Positions 54,481 through 63,630 of a stretch of DNA of 64,000 bases are shown here, one piece after another. Every line of letters begins with the position of its first letter. The first letter of the stretch is position 1. This stretch comes from Pseudomonas reidholzensis (lineage in GTDB: Bacteria > Pseudomonadota > Gammaproteobacteria > Pseudomonadales > Pseudomonadaceae): the NCBI RefSeq assembly GCF_900536025.1, contig NZ_UNOZ01000029.1, positions 62,001 through 126,000 on the forward strand, written 5' to 3'. Both the position numbers and the translations under genes were made by a program. Below the pieces are notes generated by a model. That model did not search any database, had not been told where the DNA came from, and worked only from the letters and a program-made list of their open reading frames with translations.

Positions 54481-57400
54481 TTAGCCTTCCACCAGGCTCC
54501 ACTGTTTACTCAGTCGTTTATCAGAAACCGCGACCTTGGTGCCCAACTGCTGGGCGAACAACGACACCCGGTACTCTTCCAGCAACCAGCGGTAAAGGGT
54601 CAGCTGCTCATCGCGCTTGCCTTCCTGGGCATGCTTGTCGGCCCGCGCCTTGTACTGGGCCCAGAGGTTGCTCAACTCGCCGCTCCAGACGCGGTCCTTC
54701 TGCACCTGGCTGCCGAGCTTCTCGAGGCGCAACTCCACCGCCTTCAAGTAACGCGGCAGCTCCTTGAACCACACCCCCGGCGTGTCGCGGACAAAGCCCG
54801 GGTACACCAGGTTGGCCAACTGCTGCTTGATGTCGTTCAGGGCGACCGCGTGGCTCAGGTCGATCTTGCCCTTGAAGCGCTTCTGCAAGCCGTGCCACAG
54901 CTTGAGCACCTCCAGGGTCAACCGCGCCAGGCGCTCGGCATGCTCGGTCCAGCTGCCACGCTTGCGCTCGGCCAGCGACGCCAGGCCGGCACCGTCACGC
55001 GGCAACGGTGTCTCGCCTTCAAGAATGCAGCTGTCCAGGCTGGCCAGCAGGATGTCTTCGACCAATGCCTCGACCCGGCCCATGTCGCGGTACAGCAGGC
55101 CCAGCTCGGTCAGCCCGGGCAGCTTGCCACGCAGGAACTTGGCCGGCTCGGCCAGCTGTTGCAGGAGCAGGCGCTGCAGCGCACGGCGGTGCTGGAACTC
55201 GGCCTCGGCATGGGTCGAGAAGCGCCCTTCACGCACGCTGCCGCTTTCTTCGACCAGCGCCGGGTAGACCGTCATCGACAGCCCGGCGATCTTCTGCTGG
55301 GCGCTTTCGGCGACTTGGGCGAAGGCCTTGGCCTGCACCGGCTGGGCTGATTTTTCCGTGCGTGGCATGGCCAGTGCGGCCTGGCTGGCGGCGACGAAGC
55401 GCGCGGTCAGCTCGGCCAGGTCACGGCCTTCGCCGAGGAACTTGCCGTCGCCGTCGACCACTTCGATGTTCATCCGCAGGTGGTTTTCGACCAGCCCGGC
55501 GGCTTCCGCCCAGGCGTCATCGGGCACCCGCGCGCCAGTCATGCGCAGCAGTTCCTGGCCCAGCGCCTGGGGCAAGCCGCCTTGGCCGAAGGTCATCCGC
55601 GACAGCGCGGCCTTGACGAAGTCCGGCACCGGCACGAAGTTCTTGCGCAGGGCCTTGGGCAGGTTGCGCACCAGGGCTATGCACTTGGCCTCGAGCAGGC
55701 CCGGCACCAGCCATTCCAGGCGCTCGCCGGGCAGGCTCGGCAGCAACGGCGCGGGTACCCGCACGGTCACCCCGTCACGCGGGTGATTGGGCTCGAAGTG
55801 ATAGCTCAGGGTCAGGCTCAACTCGCCGACCTTGAGGCTGTCGGGGTATTGCGCGGCGGTGACTTCGCTGGCCTCCCGGGCGAGCACGTCCTCTTCGCGC
55901 ATGATCAGCAGGTTGGCGTCCTTCTGGCTGGTCATGCGGTACCAGGCATCGAAGGTCGCGGTCTGGTGGATTTCCTCCGGCAGGCGCGCTTCATAGAAGC
56001 CGTAGAGGGTTTCTTCGTCGGCCAGGATATCCCGCCGACGCGCCTTGGCTTCCAGCTCGTCGAGCTGCTCGAGCAGGCGTTTGTTGGCCGTCAGGCACTT
56101 GGCCCGCGACTGGATCTCGCCGCCCACCAGGCCTTCGCGGATGAACAGCTCACGCGACACCACCGGGTCGATCGGCCCGTAGTGCACCGGCCGGCGCCCG
56201 ACCAGGATCAGCCCGTACAGGGTGATCTGCTCGTAGGCGACGACCTGGCCGCGCTTCTTCTCCCAGTGCGGCTCGAAGTGGTTCTTCTTGATCAGGTGCC
56301 CGGCCAGCGGCTCGATCCAGTCGGGCTCGATCTTGGCCACCATGCGCGCGTACAGCTTGGTGGTCTCGACCAGTTCGGCGGCCATCACCCACTGCGGGCG
56401 CTTGCGGCCGATACCGGACGACGGGTGAATCCAGAAGCGCCGCTGGCGCGCGCCGAGGTAGTCGCCTTCTTCGGTCTTCTGGCCGATCTGGCTGAGCAAG
56501 CCGCTGAGGATCGCCTTGTGCATGCGCTGGTAGTCGACTGCTTCTTTGTTGACCGTCAGTTGCAGGTCACGGCAGATCAGCGCCAGCTGGCGGTGGGCGT
56601 CGCGCCATTCGCGCAGGCGCAGGTAATTGAGGAAGTTCTTCCGGCACCAGTTGCGCAGCGGGTTGGCGGTCAGGGCCTGGCGCTGCTCTTCGAAGCCACG
56701 CCAGAGATTGACCAGCCCGGCGAAGTCGGAGTCGACGTCCTTCCACTGCGCATGCGCCTGGTCGGCGGCCTGCTGGCGCTCGGGCGGGCGCTCGCGCGGG
56801 TCCTGCACCGACAGCGCACTGGTGACGATCAACACTTCCTGCAGGCTGCCCAGGCGCGCGCCTTCGAGCAGCATGCGGCCCAGCCGCGGGTCGATCGGCA
56901 GGCGCGCCAGCTGGCGGCCGAGCGGGGTCAGCTGGTTCTCGCGGTTGACCGCCGAGAGCTCCTGCAGCAGGTTGAAGCCGTCGCTGATGGCCTTGCCATC
57001 CGGCGGCTCGATGAACGGGAAGGCGTCGATGTCACCCAGGCGCAGGTGCAGCATCTGCAGGATCACCGCGGCCAGGTTGGTACGCAGGATCTCGGGGTCG
57101 GTAAAGGCCGGCCGGCCGTTGAAGTCTTCTTCGCTGTAGAGGCGGATGCAGATGCCCGGCTCGACCCGGCCACAGCGGCCCTTGCGCTGGTTGGCGCTGG
57201 CTTGCGAGACCGCTTCGATGGGCAGCCGCTGAACCTTGGCGCGGTAGCTGTAGCGGCTGATCCGCGCGGTGCCGGTGTCGATCACGTAGCGGATACCCGG
57301 CACGGTCAGCGAGGTCTCGGCGACGTTGGTCGCGAGCACCACCCGCCGGCCCGGGTGCGACTGGAAGATCTTCTGCTGCTCGGCCGGCGACAGCCGCGCG

Positions 57401-58386
57401 TACAACGGCAGGATCTCGGTATGACGCAGCTGGGCCTTGCGCAGGATCTCGGCGGCATCGCGGATCTCGCGCTCGCCGGGCAGGAACACCAGCACATCGC
57501 CCGGCCCCTTGCCGGCACTGCGCTCGTGCGCGGCGATCTCGTCGAGGGTGGCGAGGATCGCCTGGTCGACGGTGAGGTCGTCCTCGACCCGGTTGCCTTC
57601 CTCGTCCTGCTCGCTGGTCAGCGGCCGGTACCAGGTGTCCACCGGATAGGTGCGGCCGGAGACTTCGATGATCGGCGCATCGTCGAAATGCTTGGAGAAG
57701 CGCTCCAGGTCGATGGTCGCCGAGGTGATGATCAGCTTCAGCTCAGGCCGGCGGTGCAGCAGGGTCTTCAGGTAGCCGAGCAAAAAGTCGATGTTCAGGC
57801 TGCGCTCGTGCGCTTCGTCGACGATGATCGTGTCGTAGCGTTCGAGGAAGCGGTCGTGCTGGGTCTCGGCCAGCAGGATACCGTCGGTCATCAGCTTGAC
57901 CAGGGTATTGGCATCGCTCTGGTCTTCGAAGCGCACCTGATAGCCGACCAACGCCCCCAGCGGCGTGCCGAGCTCCTCGGCGACCCGCGCAGCGACACTC
58001 CGTGCGGCGATCCGGCGGGGCTGGGTGTGGGCGATCTGGCCATGGCGGCCACGGCCCAGCTCGAGGCAGATCTTCGGCAACTGGGTGGTCTTGCCGGAGC
58101 CGGTCTCGCCGGCGATCACCAGCACCTGGTGCTCGGCGATGGCCTTCTTGATCTCCTCGCGCTTGGCGGCGATCGGCAGGTTGTCGTCGTAGCGGATGCT
58201 CGGCACGCTCTGCTGGCGCGCGGTGACCTTGGCGAACGACGCCTGGACCTTCTCCACCCACTGGGCGAGCTTGGCCTCGTCGGGGCGCTTGCGCAGCTCA
58301 TGCAGCTGGCGGCGCAGACGATGGCGGTCGGCGATCATGGCGTGGTCGAGGTTGTTCAGCAGCTGGTCGATGGCGTGGTCTGTCAT
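54481..58386 (-). CDS. hrpA: ATP-dependent RNA helicase HrpA
   Basis: 1301 residues from MTDHAIDQLLNNLDHAMIAD, essentially the length of E. coli HrpA (~1300). Motifs: GETGSGKTTQLP, TQPRRIAARSVAARV, VDEAHERSLN (DEAH), SATID, QRKGRCGRV. After the helicase core come the HA2/OB segments and a C-terminal DUF3418 region (~710 to the end). A DExH RNA helicase acting on mRNA and, in E. coli, on stalled ribosomes. The longer frame to 58512 includes REP sequence and is not coding. Confidence 0.95.
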   Translation of the reverse strand: MTDHAIDQLLNNLDHAMIADRHRLRRQLHELRKRPDEAKLAQWVEKVQASFAKVTARQQSVPSIRYDDNLPIAAKREEIKKAIAEHQVLVIAGETGSGKTTQLPKICLELGRGRHGQIAHTQPRRIAARSVAARVAEELGTPLGALVGYQVRFEDQSDANTLVKLMTDGILLAETQHDRFLERYDTIIVDEAHERSLNIDFLLGYLKTLLHRRPELKLIITSATIDLERFSKHFDDAPIIEVSGRTYPVDTWYRPLTSEQDEEGNRVEDDLTVDQAILATLDEIAAHERSAGKGPGDVLVFLPGEREIRDAAEILRKAQLRHTEILPLYARLSPAEQQKIFQSHPGRRVVLATNVAETSLTVPGIRYVIDTGTARISRYSYRAKVQRLPIEAVSQASANQRKGRCGRVEPGICIRLYSEEDFNGRPAFTDPEILRTNLAAVILQMLHLRLGDIDAFPFIEPPDGKAISDGFNLLQELSAVNRENQLTPLGRQLARLPIDPRLGRMLLEGARLGSLQEVLIVTSALSVQDPRERPPERQQAADQAHAQWKDVDSDFAGLVNLWRGFEEQRQALTANPLRNWCRKNFLNYLRLREWRDAHRQLALICRDLQLTVNKEAVDYQRMHKAILSGLLSQIGQKTEEGDYLGARQRRFWIHPSSGIGRKRPQWVMAAELVETTKLYARMVAKIEPDWIEPLAGHLIKKNHFEPHWEKKRGQVVAYEQITLYGLILVGRRPVHYGPIDPVVSRELFIREGLVGGEIQSRAKCLTANKRLLEQLDELEAKARRRDILADEETLYGFYEARLPEEIHQTATFDAWYRMTSQKDANLLIMREEDVLAREASEVTAAQYPDSLKVGELSLTLSYHFEPNHPRDGVTVRVPAPLLPSLPGERLEWLVPGLLEAKCIALVRNLPKALRKNFVPVPDFVKAALSRMTFGQGGLPQALGQELLRMTGARVPDDAWAEAAGLVENHLRMNIEVVDGDGKFLGEGRDLAELTARFVAASQAALAMPRTEKSAQPVQAKAFAQVAESAQQKIAGLSMTVYPALVEESGSVREGRFSTHAEAEFQHRRALQRLLLQQLAEPAKFLRGKLPGLTELGLLYRDMGRVEALVEDILLASLDSCILEGETPLPRDGAGLASLAERKRGSWTEHAERLARLTLEVLKLWHGLQKRFKGKIDLSHAVALNDIKQQLANLVYPGFVRDTPGVWFKELPRYLKAVELRLEKLGSQVQKDRVWSGELSNLWAQYKARADKHAQEGKRDEQLTLYRWLLEEYRVSLFAQQLGTKVAVSDKRLSKQWSLVEG

Positions 58387-58482
58387 GGGGCTTTTTAGTG
58401 ATGCAGGTGAGCCTGCTTTGTCATGATCGGCATTCGAAGGGGGGCGATTGTCGCAGATTTGCCGACAGTTTGCTGTCTGCGC

Positions 58483-58557
58483 CGGCCGCTTCGCGGGTAA
58501 ACCCGCTCCCACAAGGCTCAGCGTGATCCCTGTGGGCGCGGGCTTACCCGCAAAGCA
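58483..58557. repeat. REP pair (REPIN)
   Basis: CCGCTTCGCGGGTAAACCCG at about 58486 pairs with GCGGGCTTACCCGCAAAG ending 58555. The loop is only 17 bases, and the right arm has G for A in the GTGGGCGCG part. Lies upstream of hrpA. The rest of 58387-58643 is A/T-richer and shows no gene. Confidence 0.85.
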
Positions 58558-58643
58558 ATCGGCGCCAATGTTTAGCCGAGCACGAACTGAAGGTCGCCAT
58601 TCACTGATTTAATCAACCTTACAGCGCATGGGAGTATCGAGCC

Positions 58644-58808
58644 ATGACCGCCCTCCCCAGCACCGCCCGCCCGCCGTCACGCCCTTCCCTGGCGAAGGCC
58701 CGGGCGCTTGTCGGCGAAAATCCGCTGGTGCACATCATCCTCGCCTTCTGGGCCTTGTGGCACTGCCGCCACGCGCGCCCACCGGACCGCTCGCTCCCGG
58801 CTCACTGA
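58644..58808 (+). CDS. Possible 54-residue protein upstream of the glutamine-synthetase-like gene
   Basis: ATG at 58644 with GGAG ten bases upstream, TGA at 58808. The sequence MTALPSTARPPSRPSLAKAR is followed by one short hydrophobic helix (PLVHIILAFWALWHC) and a basic, proline-rich tail. It could be a small membrane peptide or a leader for the gene at 58895, 86 bases on. No family recognised; coding status is open because the region is GC-rich and the frame is short. Confidence 0.4.
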   Translation: MTALPSTARPPSRPSLAKARALVGENPLVHIILAFWALWHCRHARPPDRSLPAH

Positions 58809-58894
58809 CCCCTACCGGCCGACCCCAGGCCGATTGACCCGGTACGACCTGCCGCAGCCGCTGCGGTGGTGTCCTATGCACGAGCGTATCCATC

Positions 58895-60259
58895 ATGCAC
58901 TTTGCTCCCCTAGAGCAGGCCAAAGGCTTCCTGGCCGACAACCCCGATATCGACCTGATCGAGCTGTTCATCCTCGACGCCAACGGCGTACCGCGCGGCA
59001 AGCTGCTGCACCGCGACGAACTGCTGGCCGTATACGAGAGCGGCCGTCCGCTGCCCAGCACCATCCTCGGCCTGACCCTCAACGGCGATGACGTGGAAAA
59101 CTCCGGCCTGGTCTGGGACGTCGGCGACATCGATTGCCGCGCCTACCCGCTCGCAGGCAGCCTGGTGCGCCTGCCCTGGCGGCGCGTGCCGACCGCCGCC
59201 GTGCAGGTCAGCATGCACCCCAGCGAAGGCTTGCCGGCCAGCGTCGCCGACCCGCGCCATGTGTTGCTGCGCACCATCGAGGCGCTCAAGGCCGATGGCT
59301 ACCACCCGGTGATGGCCTGTGAGCTGGAGTTCTACCTGCTCGACCAGCAGCGCGACGCCCACGGCCGACCGCAGCCGGCGCTCGACAACGACGGCGGCCG
59401 ACCCCGCGCCACCCAGGTCTATGGCCTGCGCGAGCTGGAGCAGATCGAGCCGTTCCTTGCTGACCTGTATGCCGCGTGCAAGGCCCAGGGCATCCCGGCG
59501 CGTACGGCGATTTCCGAATACGCGCCAGGCCAGGTGGAGATCACCCTGGAACACGGCGATGCGCTGGCGGCGATGGACCAGGCCGTGCGCTACAAGCGCC
59601 TGGTCAAAGGCATCGCCCACGCTCACGGGATGCAGGCGTGCTTCATGGCCAAGCCGTTTTCGCACCTGGCCGGCACCGGCATGCACATGCACCTGAGCCT
59701 GGCCGATGGCGAGGGCAACAACCTGTTCGCCAGCAGCGACCCGGCCGGTACCCCGCTGCTGCGTCAGGCGGTGGCCGGGATGCTCCGCCACCTGCATGAA
59801 TCGCTGTTGCTGTTCTGCCCCAACGCCAACTCGTTCCGCCGCTTCCAGGCCAACAGTTACGCGCCGCTGGCGCCGACCTGGGGCGTCGACAACCGCACCG
59901 TCAGCCTGCGCGTGCCCGGCGGGCCGGCCAACAGCCGGCATGTCGAGCATCGTATCTGTGGTGCCGACGCCAACCCGTACCTGGCCGCCGCGGCGATCCT
60001 CGCCGCCAGCCACCAGGGCATTCGCCAGCAGCTCGACCCCGGCGCACCGGTGCAAGGCAACGGCTACGCCCAAGCCACCGAGCACCTGCCGACCGACTGG
60101 CTGACCGTGCTCGACGCACTCGAGCAGTCCGCCTGGGCCAGGGAAGCCCTGGGCGAGGCGTTTCTCGGCGTCTACCTCAAGGTCAAGCGTGCCGAATACC
60201 GCCAGTTCATGGCCGAAGTCGGCGAGCAGGACTGGCGCTGGTACCTGCACCAGGCCTGA
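58895..60259 (+). CDS. Glutamine-synthetase-like gamma-glutamylpolyamine synthetase
   Basis: 454 residues, MHFAPLEQAKGFLADNPDID. Glutamine-synthetase fold: CELEFYL (catalytic Glu), EYAPGQVEI, GTGMHMHLSL (His), NSFRRF and ENR-equivalent VEHRICGADANPY. The length and the partner FAD oxidase suggest a PuuA/SpuI-type enzyme that joins glutamate to putrescine, spermidine or another amine, rather than ammonia-assimilating GlnA. Substrate choice cannot be read from the sequence. Linked to the oxidase after 30 bases. Confidence 0.88.
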   Translation: MHFAPLEQAKGFLADNPDIDLIELFILDANGVPRGKLLHRDELLAVYESGRPLPSTILGLTLNGDDVENSGLVWDVGDIDCRAYPLAGSLVRLPWRRVPTAAVQVSMHPSEGLPASVADPRHVLLRTIEALKADGYHPVMACELEFYLLDQQRDAHGRPQPALDNDGGRPRATQVYGLRELEQIEPFLADLYAACKAQGIPARTAISEYAPGQVEITLEHGDALAAMDQAVRYKRLVKGIAHAHGMQACFMAKPFSHLAGTGMHMHLSLADGEGNNLFASSDPAGTPLLRQAVAGMLRHLHESLLLFCPNANSFRRFQANSYAPLAPTWGVDNRTVSLRVPGGPANSRHVEHRICGADANPYLAAAAILAASHQGIRQQLDPGAPVQGNGYAQATEHLPTDWLTVLDALEQSAWAREALGEAFLGVYLKVKRAEYRQFMAEVGEQDWRWYLHQA

Positions 60260-60289
60260 GCCCTACCCTCTTTACGTCAAGGAACACCC

Positions 60290-61597
60290 ATGAACGCAGC
60301 AGTCAAGACCGGACCGGCCCAGCGCGCGCCGTCCTATTACAGCGCCACGCTCAACGACCAGACCCAGTACCCGACCTTGCAGGGCACTCACCAGGTCGAC
60401 GTGGCGATCATCGGCGGCGGGTTTACCGGCGTCGCTACCGCCGTGGAGCTGGCCGAACGCGGCCTCAAGGTGGCCATCGTCGAAACCAATCGCATTGGTT
60501 GGGGTGCCAGCGGGCGCAATGGCGGCCAGGTCACCGGCAGCCTGTCTGGCGATGAAGCCATGCGCACGCAGATGCGCGACCGGCTCGGCGCCGAAGTCGA
60601 CGATTTCATCTGGCACCTGCGCTGGCGCGGGCACCAGATCATCGAGCAGCGCGTGCAGCGCTACGGGATCGACTGCGACCTCAAGCGCGGCCACCTGCAC
60701 ACGGCCATGAAGCCTGCGCACATGGCCGAGCTGCGTGGCTTCCAGGCCGAGGCAGAGCGCCGCGGCATGGCCGACCAGGTCGAGCTGCTCGACCGCGAGG
60801 CGGTCGCCCGCCACCTGCAGAGCCCGCTGTACCTCGGCGGCCTGAAGAACCTGCGCAACCTGCACCTGCACCCGCTCAACCTGTGCCTGGGCGAGGCCCG
60901 CGCCGCGCACAGCCTGGGCGCGCTGATCTTCGAGAACTCCGAGGTGCTGGACATCGTCCATGGCCCGCGCCCGGCAGTGGTCACTGCCCAGGGCCGGATC
61001 GAGGCGCGCCAGGTGATGCTGGCCGGCGACGTCTACCACAAACTGGAGAAGCGCCAGCTCAAGGGCAAGATCTTCCCGGCCATGGGCGGCATCGTCACCA
61101 CGGCGCCGCTGGGTGACCTGGCCGCGCAGATCAACCCCGAGGACCTGGCGGTGTACGACTGCCGCTTCGTCCTCGATTACTACCGCCTGACGGCAGACAA
61201 ACGCTTGCTGTTCGGAGGCGGCGCCAACTATTCAGGCAAGGATTCGCGGGACATCGCCGGTGAGCTGCGCCCGTGCATCGAGCGCACGTTCCCGGCGCTC
61301 AAGGGCGTGCCGATCGAGTTCCAGTGGAGCTGCGCGATGGGCATCGTGGTCAACCGCATCCCGCAGCTGGGCAAGCTCTCGGACACGGTCTGGTACTGCC
61401 AGGGGTATTCGGGGCATGGCGTTGCCACCAGCCACATCATGGGCGAGATCATGGCCGAGGCGCTGACCGGGACGCTGGAAAAGTTCGACACGTTTGCCGG
61501 CTGCAAGCACATCAAGGTGCCGATGGGGGACCTGCTGGGGAATCCGCTGTTGGCGGCGGGGATGTGGTACTACCAGATGCTGGAAAAACTCCGCTGA
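60290..61597 (+). CDS. FAD-dependent oxidoreductase (PuuB-like)
   Basis: 435 residues, MNAAVKTGPAQRAPSYYSAT. Dinucleotide fold IIGGGFTGVATAVELAERG, then ASGRNGGQVTGS and the C-terminal YSGHGVATSHIMGEIMAEAL typical of DAO-family gamma-glutamylputrescine oxidases. It would oxidise the product of the glutamine-synthetase-like enzyme to an aldehyde. Followed by a strong hairpin at 61605-61634 and convergent with fadD1. Confidence 0.9.
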   Translation: MNAAVKTGPAQRAPSYYSATLNDQTQYPTLQGTHQVDVAIIGGGFTGVATAVELAERGLKVAIVETNRIGWGASGRNGGQVTGSLSGDEAMRTQMRDRLGAEVDDFIWHLRWRGHQIIEQRVQRYGIDCDLKRGHLHTAMKPAHMAELRGFQAEAERRGMADQVELLDREAVARHLQSPLYLGGLKNLRNLHLHPLNLCLGEARAAHSLGALIFENSEVLDIVHGPRPAVVTAQGRIEARQVMLAGDVYHKLEKRQLKGKIFPAMGGIVTTAPLGDLAAQINPEDLAVYDCRFVLDYYRLTADKRLLFGGGANYSGKDSRDIAGELRPCIERTFPALKGVPIEFQWSCAMGIVVNRIPQLGKLSDTVWYCQGYSGHGVATSHIMGEIMAEALTGTLEKFDTFAGCKHIKVPMGDLLGNPLLAAGMWYYQMLEKLR

Positions 61598-61604
61598 CAG
61601 ACGA

Positions 61605-61634
61605 CAACGTGGGGGCAAGTCTGCCCCCACGTTG
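61605..61634. terminator. Hairpin between the oxidase and fadD1
   Basis: CAACGTGGGGGCA pairs with TGCCCCCACGTTG with an AGTC loop; 13 exact pairs. There is no T-run, so termination is likely but may be factor-dependent. It serves the two convergent genes. Confidence 0.65.
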
Positions 61635-61654
61635 CGCACACAGTCCCTGCAAGA

Positions 61655-63352
61655 TCAGGCGATCTTCTTCAGGCCCTGTTTTTTCAGCTCTTCATCGCGC
61701 AGTTCGCGGCGCAGGATCTTGCCGACGTTGGTGGTCGGCAGCGCATCGCGGAACTCGATATAGCGCGGCACCTTGTAGCCAGTGACGTTGGCACGCATGT
61801 GCTCCATCACCTGCTCCTTGGTCAGGGTCATGCCTGGCTTGACCACGATGAACACCTTGATCAGCTCGCCCGACTTCTCGTCCGGTACGCCGATCGCCGC
61901 GCACTGCAGCACGCCCGGCAGGCCGGCGAGCACGTCTTCGAGCTCGTTGGGGTACACGTTGAAGCCCGAGACCAGGATCATGTCCTTCTTGCGGTCGACG
62001 ATGCGCATGTAGCCGTCAGGCTGGATCAAGGCGATGTCACCGGTCTTCAGCCAGCCGTCCTGATCGAGGATCTCGGCGGTGGCGTCTTCGCGCTGCCAGT
62101 AGCCCTTCATGACCTGCGGGCCCTTGACGCACAACTCGCCGACTTCACCCAGGCCGAGCTCGCGACCGCTGTCATCGATGACCTTGCACAGGGTCGACGG
62201 CACCGGGATGCCGATGGTGCCGACCTGGTTGGCCTCGGCCGGGTTGACCGCCGCCACCGGGCTGGTCTCGGTCATGCCGTAGCCTTCGCAGATGGCGCAG
62301 CCGGTCACGGTCTTCCAGCGTTCGGCCACGCTCAGTTGCAGGGCCATGCCACCGGACAGGGTGATCTTCAGCGCCGAGAAGTCGAGGGCGCGGAAGGCTT
62401 CGTTGTTGCACAGGGCGACAAACAGGGTGTTGAGGCCGACAAAGCCGCTGAACTTCCACTTGCCGAGCTCCTTGACCATCGCTGGCAAGTCACGCGGGTT
62501 GCTGATCAGCACGTTGTGGTTGCCGATCAGCATCATCGCCATGCAATGGAAGGTAAAGGCATAGATGTGGTACAGCGGCAGCGGGGTGATGAGGATCTCG
62601 CAGCCTTCGTGCAGGTTCGCGCCCATCAGCGCGCGGCATTGCAGCATGTTGGCCACCAGGTTGCGGTGGGTCAGCATGGCGCCCTTGGCCACACCGGTGG
62701 TGCCACCGGTATACTGCAGCACGGCGACGTCGTTGGGCTGCGGGTTGGCCTCGGTCACCGGTTGGCCGGCGCCTTTGGCCAGCGCATCGTTGAAGCGTAC
62801 GGCCGTCGGCAGGTGGTAGGCCGGGACCATCTTCTTCACGTACTTGATGACGCTGTTGATCAGCAGGCGCTTGAGCGGTGGCAGCAGGTCGGCCACTTCG
62901 GTGACGATGATGTGCTTGACCTGGGTCTTGGGCACGACCTTCTCGGCCAGGTGGGCCATGTTGGCCAGGCACACCAGGGCCTTGGCGCCGGAATCGTTGA
63001 ACTGGTGTTCCATCTCCCGCGCGGTATACAGCGGGTTGGTGTTGACCACGATCAGCCCGGCGCGCATGGCACCGAACACGGCAACGGGATATTGCAGGAC
63101 ATTGGGCAGTTGCACCGCAATCCGATCGCCCGGCTTGAGGTCGGTATGCTGTTGCAGCCAAGCGGCAAAGGCACCCGACAAGGCGTACAGCTCGCCATAG
63201 GTGAGGGTCTTGCCCAGGTTGCTAAAGGCGGGTTTATCGGCAAAGCGTTGGCAGGATTGCTTGAGCACTGCCTGGATATTGGGGAATTCGTCAGGATTGA
63301 TTTCCGCCGTTATCCCGGCTGGGTACTTATCCTTCCAAAAATTTTCGATCAT
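61655..63352 (-). CDS. fadD1: Long-chain fatty acid-CoA ligase FadD1
   Basis: 565 residues from MIENFWKDKYPAGITAEINP, the typical length and start of Pseudomonas FadD1. ANL motifs: YTGGTTGVAKGAMLTH (P-loop), GYGMTETSP, the LKTGDIALIQPDG hinge Asp, and DRKKDMILVSGFNVYPNE; the catalytic Lys lies in TNVGKILRRELRD. It activates exogenous fatty acids with ATP and CoA at the inner membrane. Downstream of a second fadD on the same strand, a pair known in P. putida (fadD1/fadD2). Confidence 0.95.
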   Translation of the reverse strand: MIENFWKDKYPAGITAEINPDEFPNIQAVLKQSCQRFADKPAFSNLGKTLTYGELYALSGAFAAWLQQHTDLKPGDRIAVQLPNVLQYPVAVFGAMRAGLIVVNTNPLYTAREMEHQFNDSGAKALVCLANMAHLAEKVVPKTQVKHIIVTEVADLLPPLKRLLINSVIKYVKKMVPAYHLPTAVRFNDALAKGAGQPVTEANPQPNDVAVLQYTGGTTGVAKGAMLTHRNLVANMLQCRALMGANLHEGCEILITPLPLYHIYAFTFHCMAMMLIGNHNVLISNPRDLPAMVKELGKWKFSGFVGLNTLFVALCNNEAFRALDFSALKITLSGGMALQLSVAERWKTVTGCAICEGYGMTETSPVAAVNPAEANQVGTIGIPVPSTLCKVIDDSGRELGLGEVGELCVKGPQVMKGYWQREDATAEILDQDGWLKTGDIALIQPDGYMRIVDRKKDMILVSGFNVYPNELEDVLAGLPGVLQCAAIGVPDEKSGELIKVFIVVKPGMTLTKEQVMEHMRANVTGYKVPRYIEFRDALPTTNVGKILRRELRDEELKKQGLKKIA

Positions 63353-63630
63353 GGAAGCCAACTCCTTCAGCAACAGCGAAATTCATCACGCGTTCATGCG
63401 TTTATTATTGATATGAGAGAACGGTCCATTGCAAACCGTATCCTCTGAAAGCGGGCCGAGAGTAACAGCTTTACCAGGGGTCGCCTAGAGCCCAAAACGG
63501 GCTTTATGGTCACAATTATGACTCATTGAATATTATTGGTCATTTTTAGAGTTTTAACTTTAATCCCCCTTCTGCACGCCTGGAACAGCAGGCCAAAGCG
63601 CTCCGCGAGCGCCCTGGCTTGCCGCTGCCC

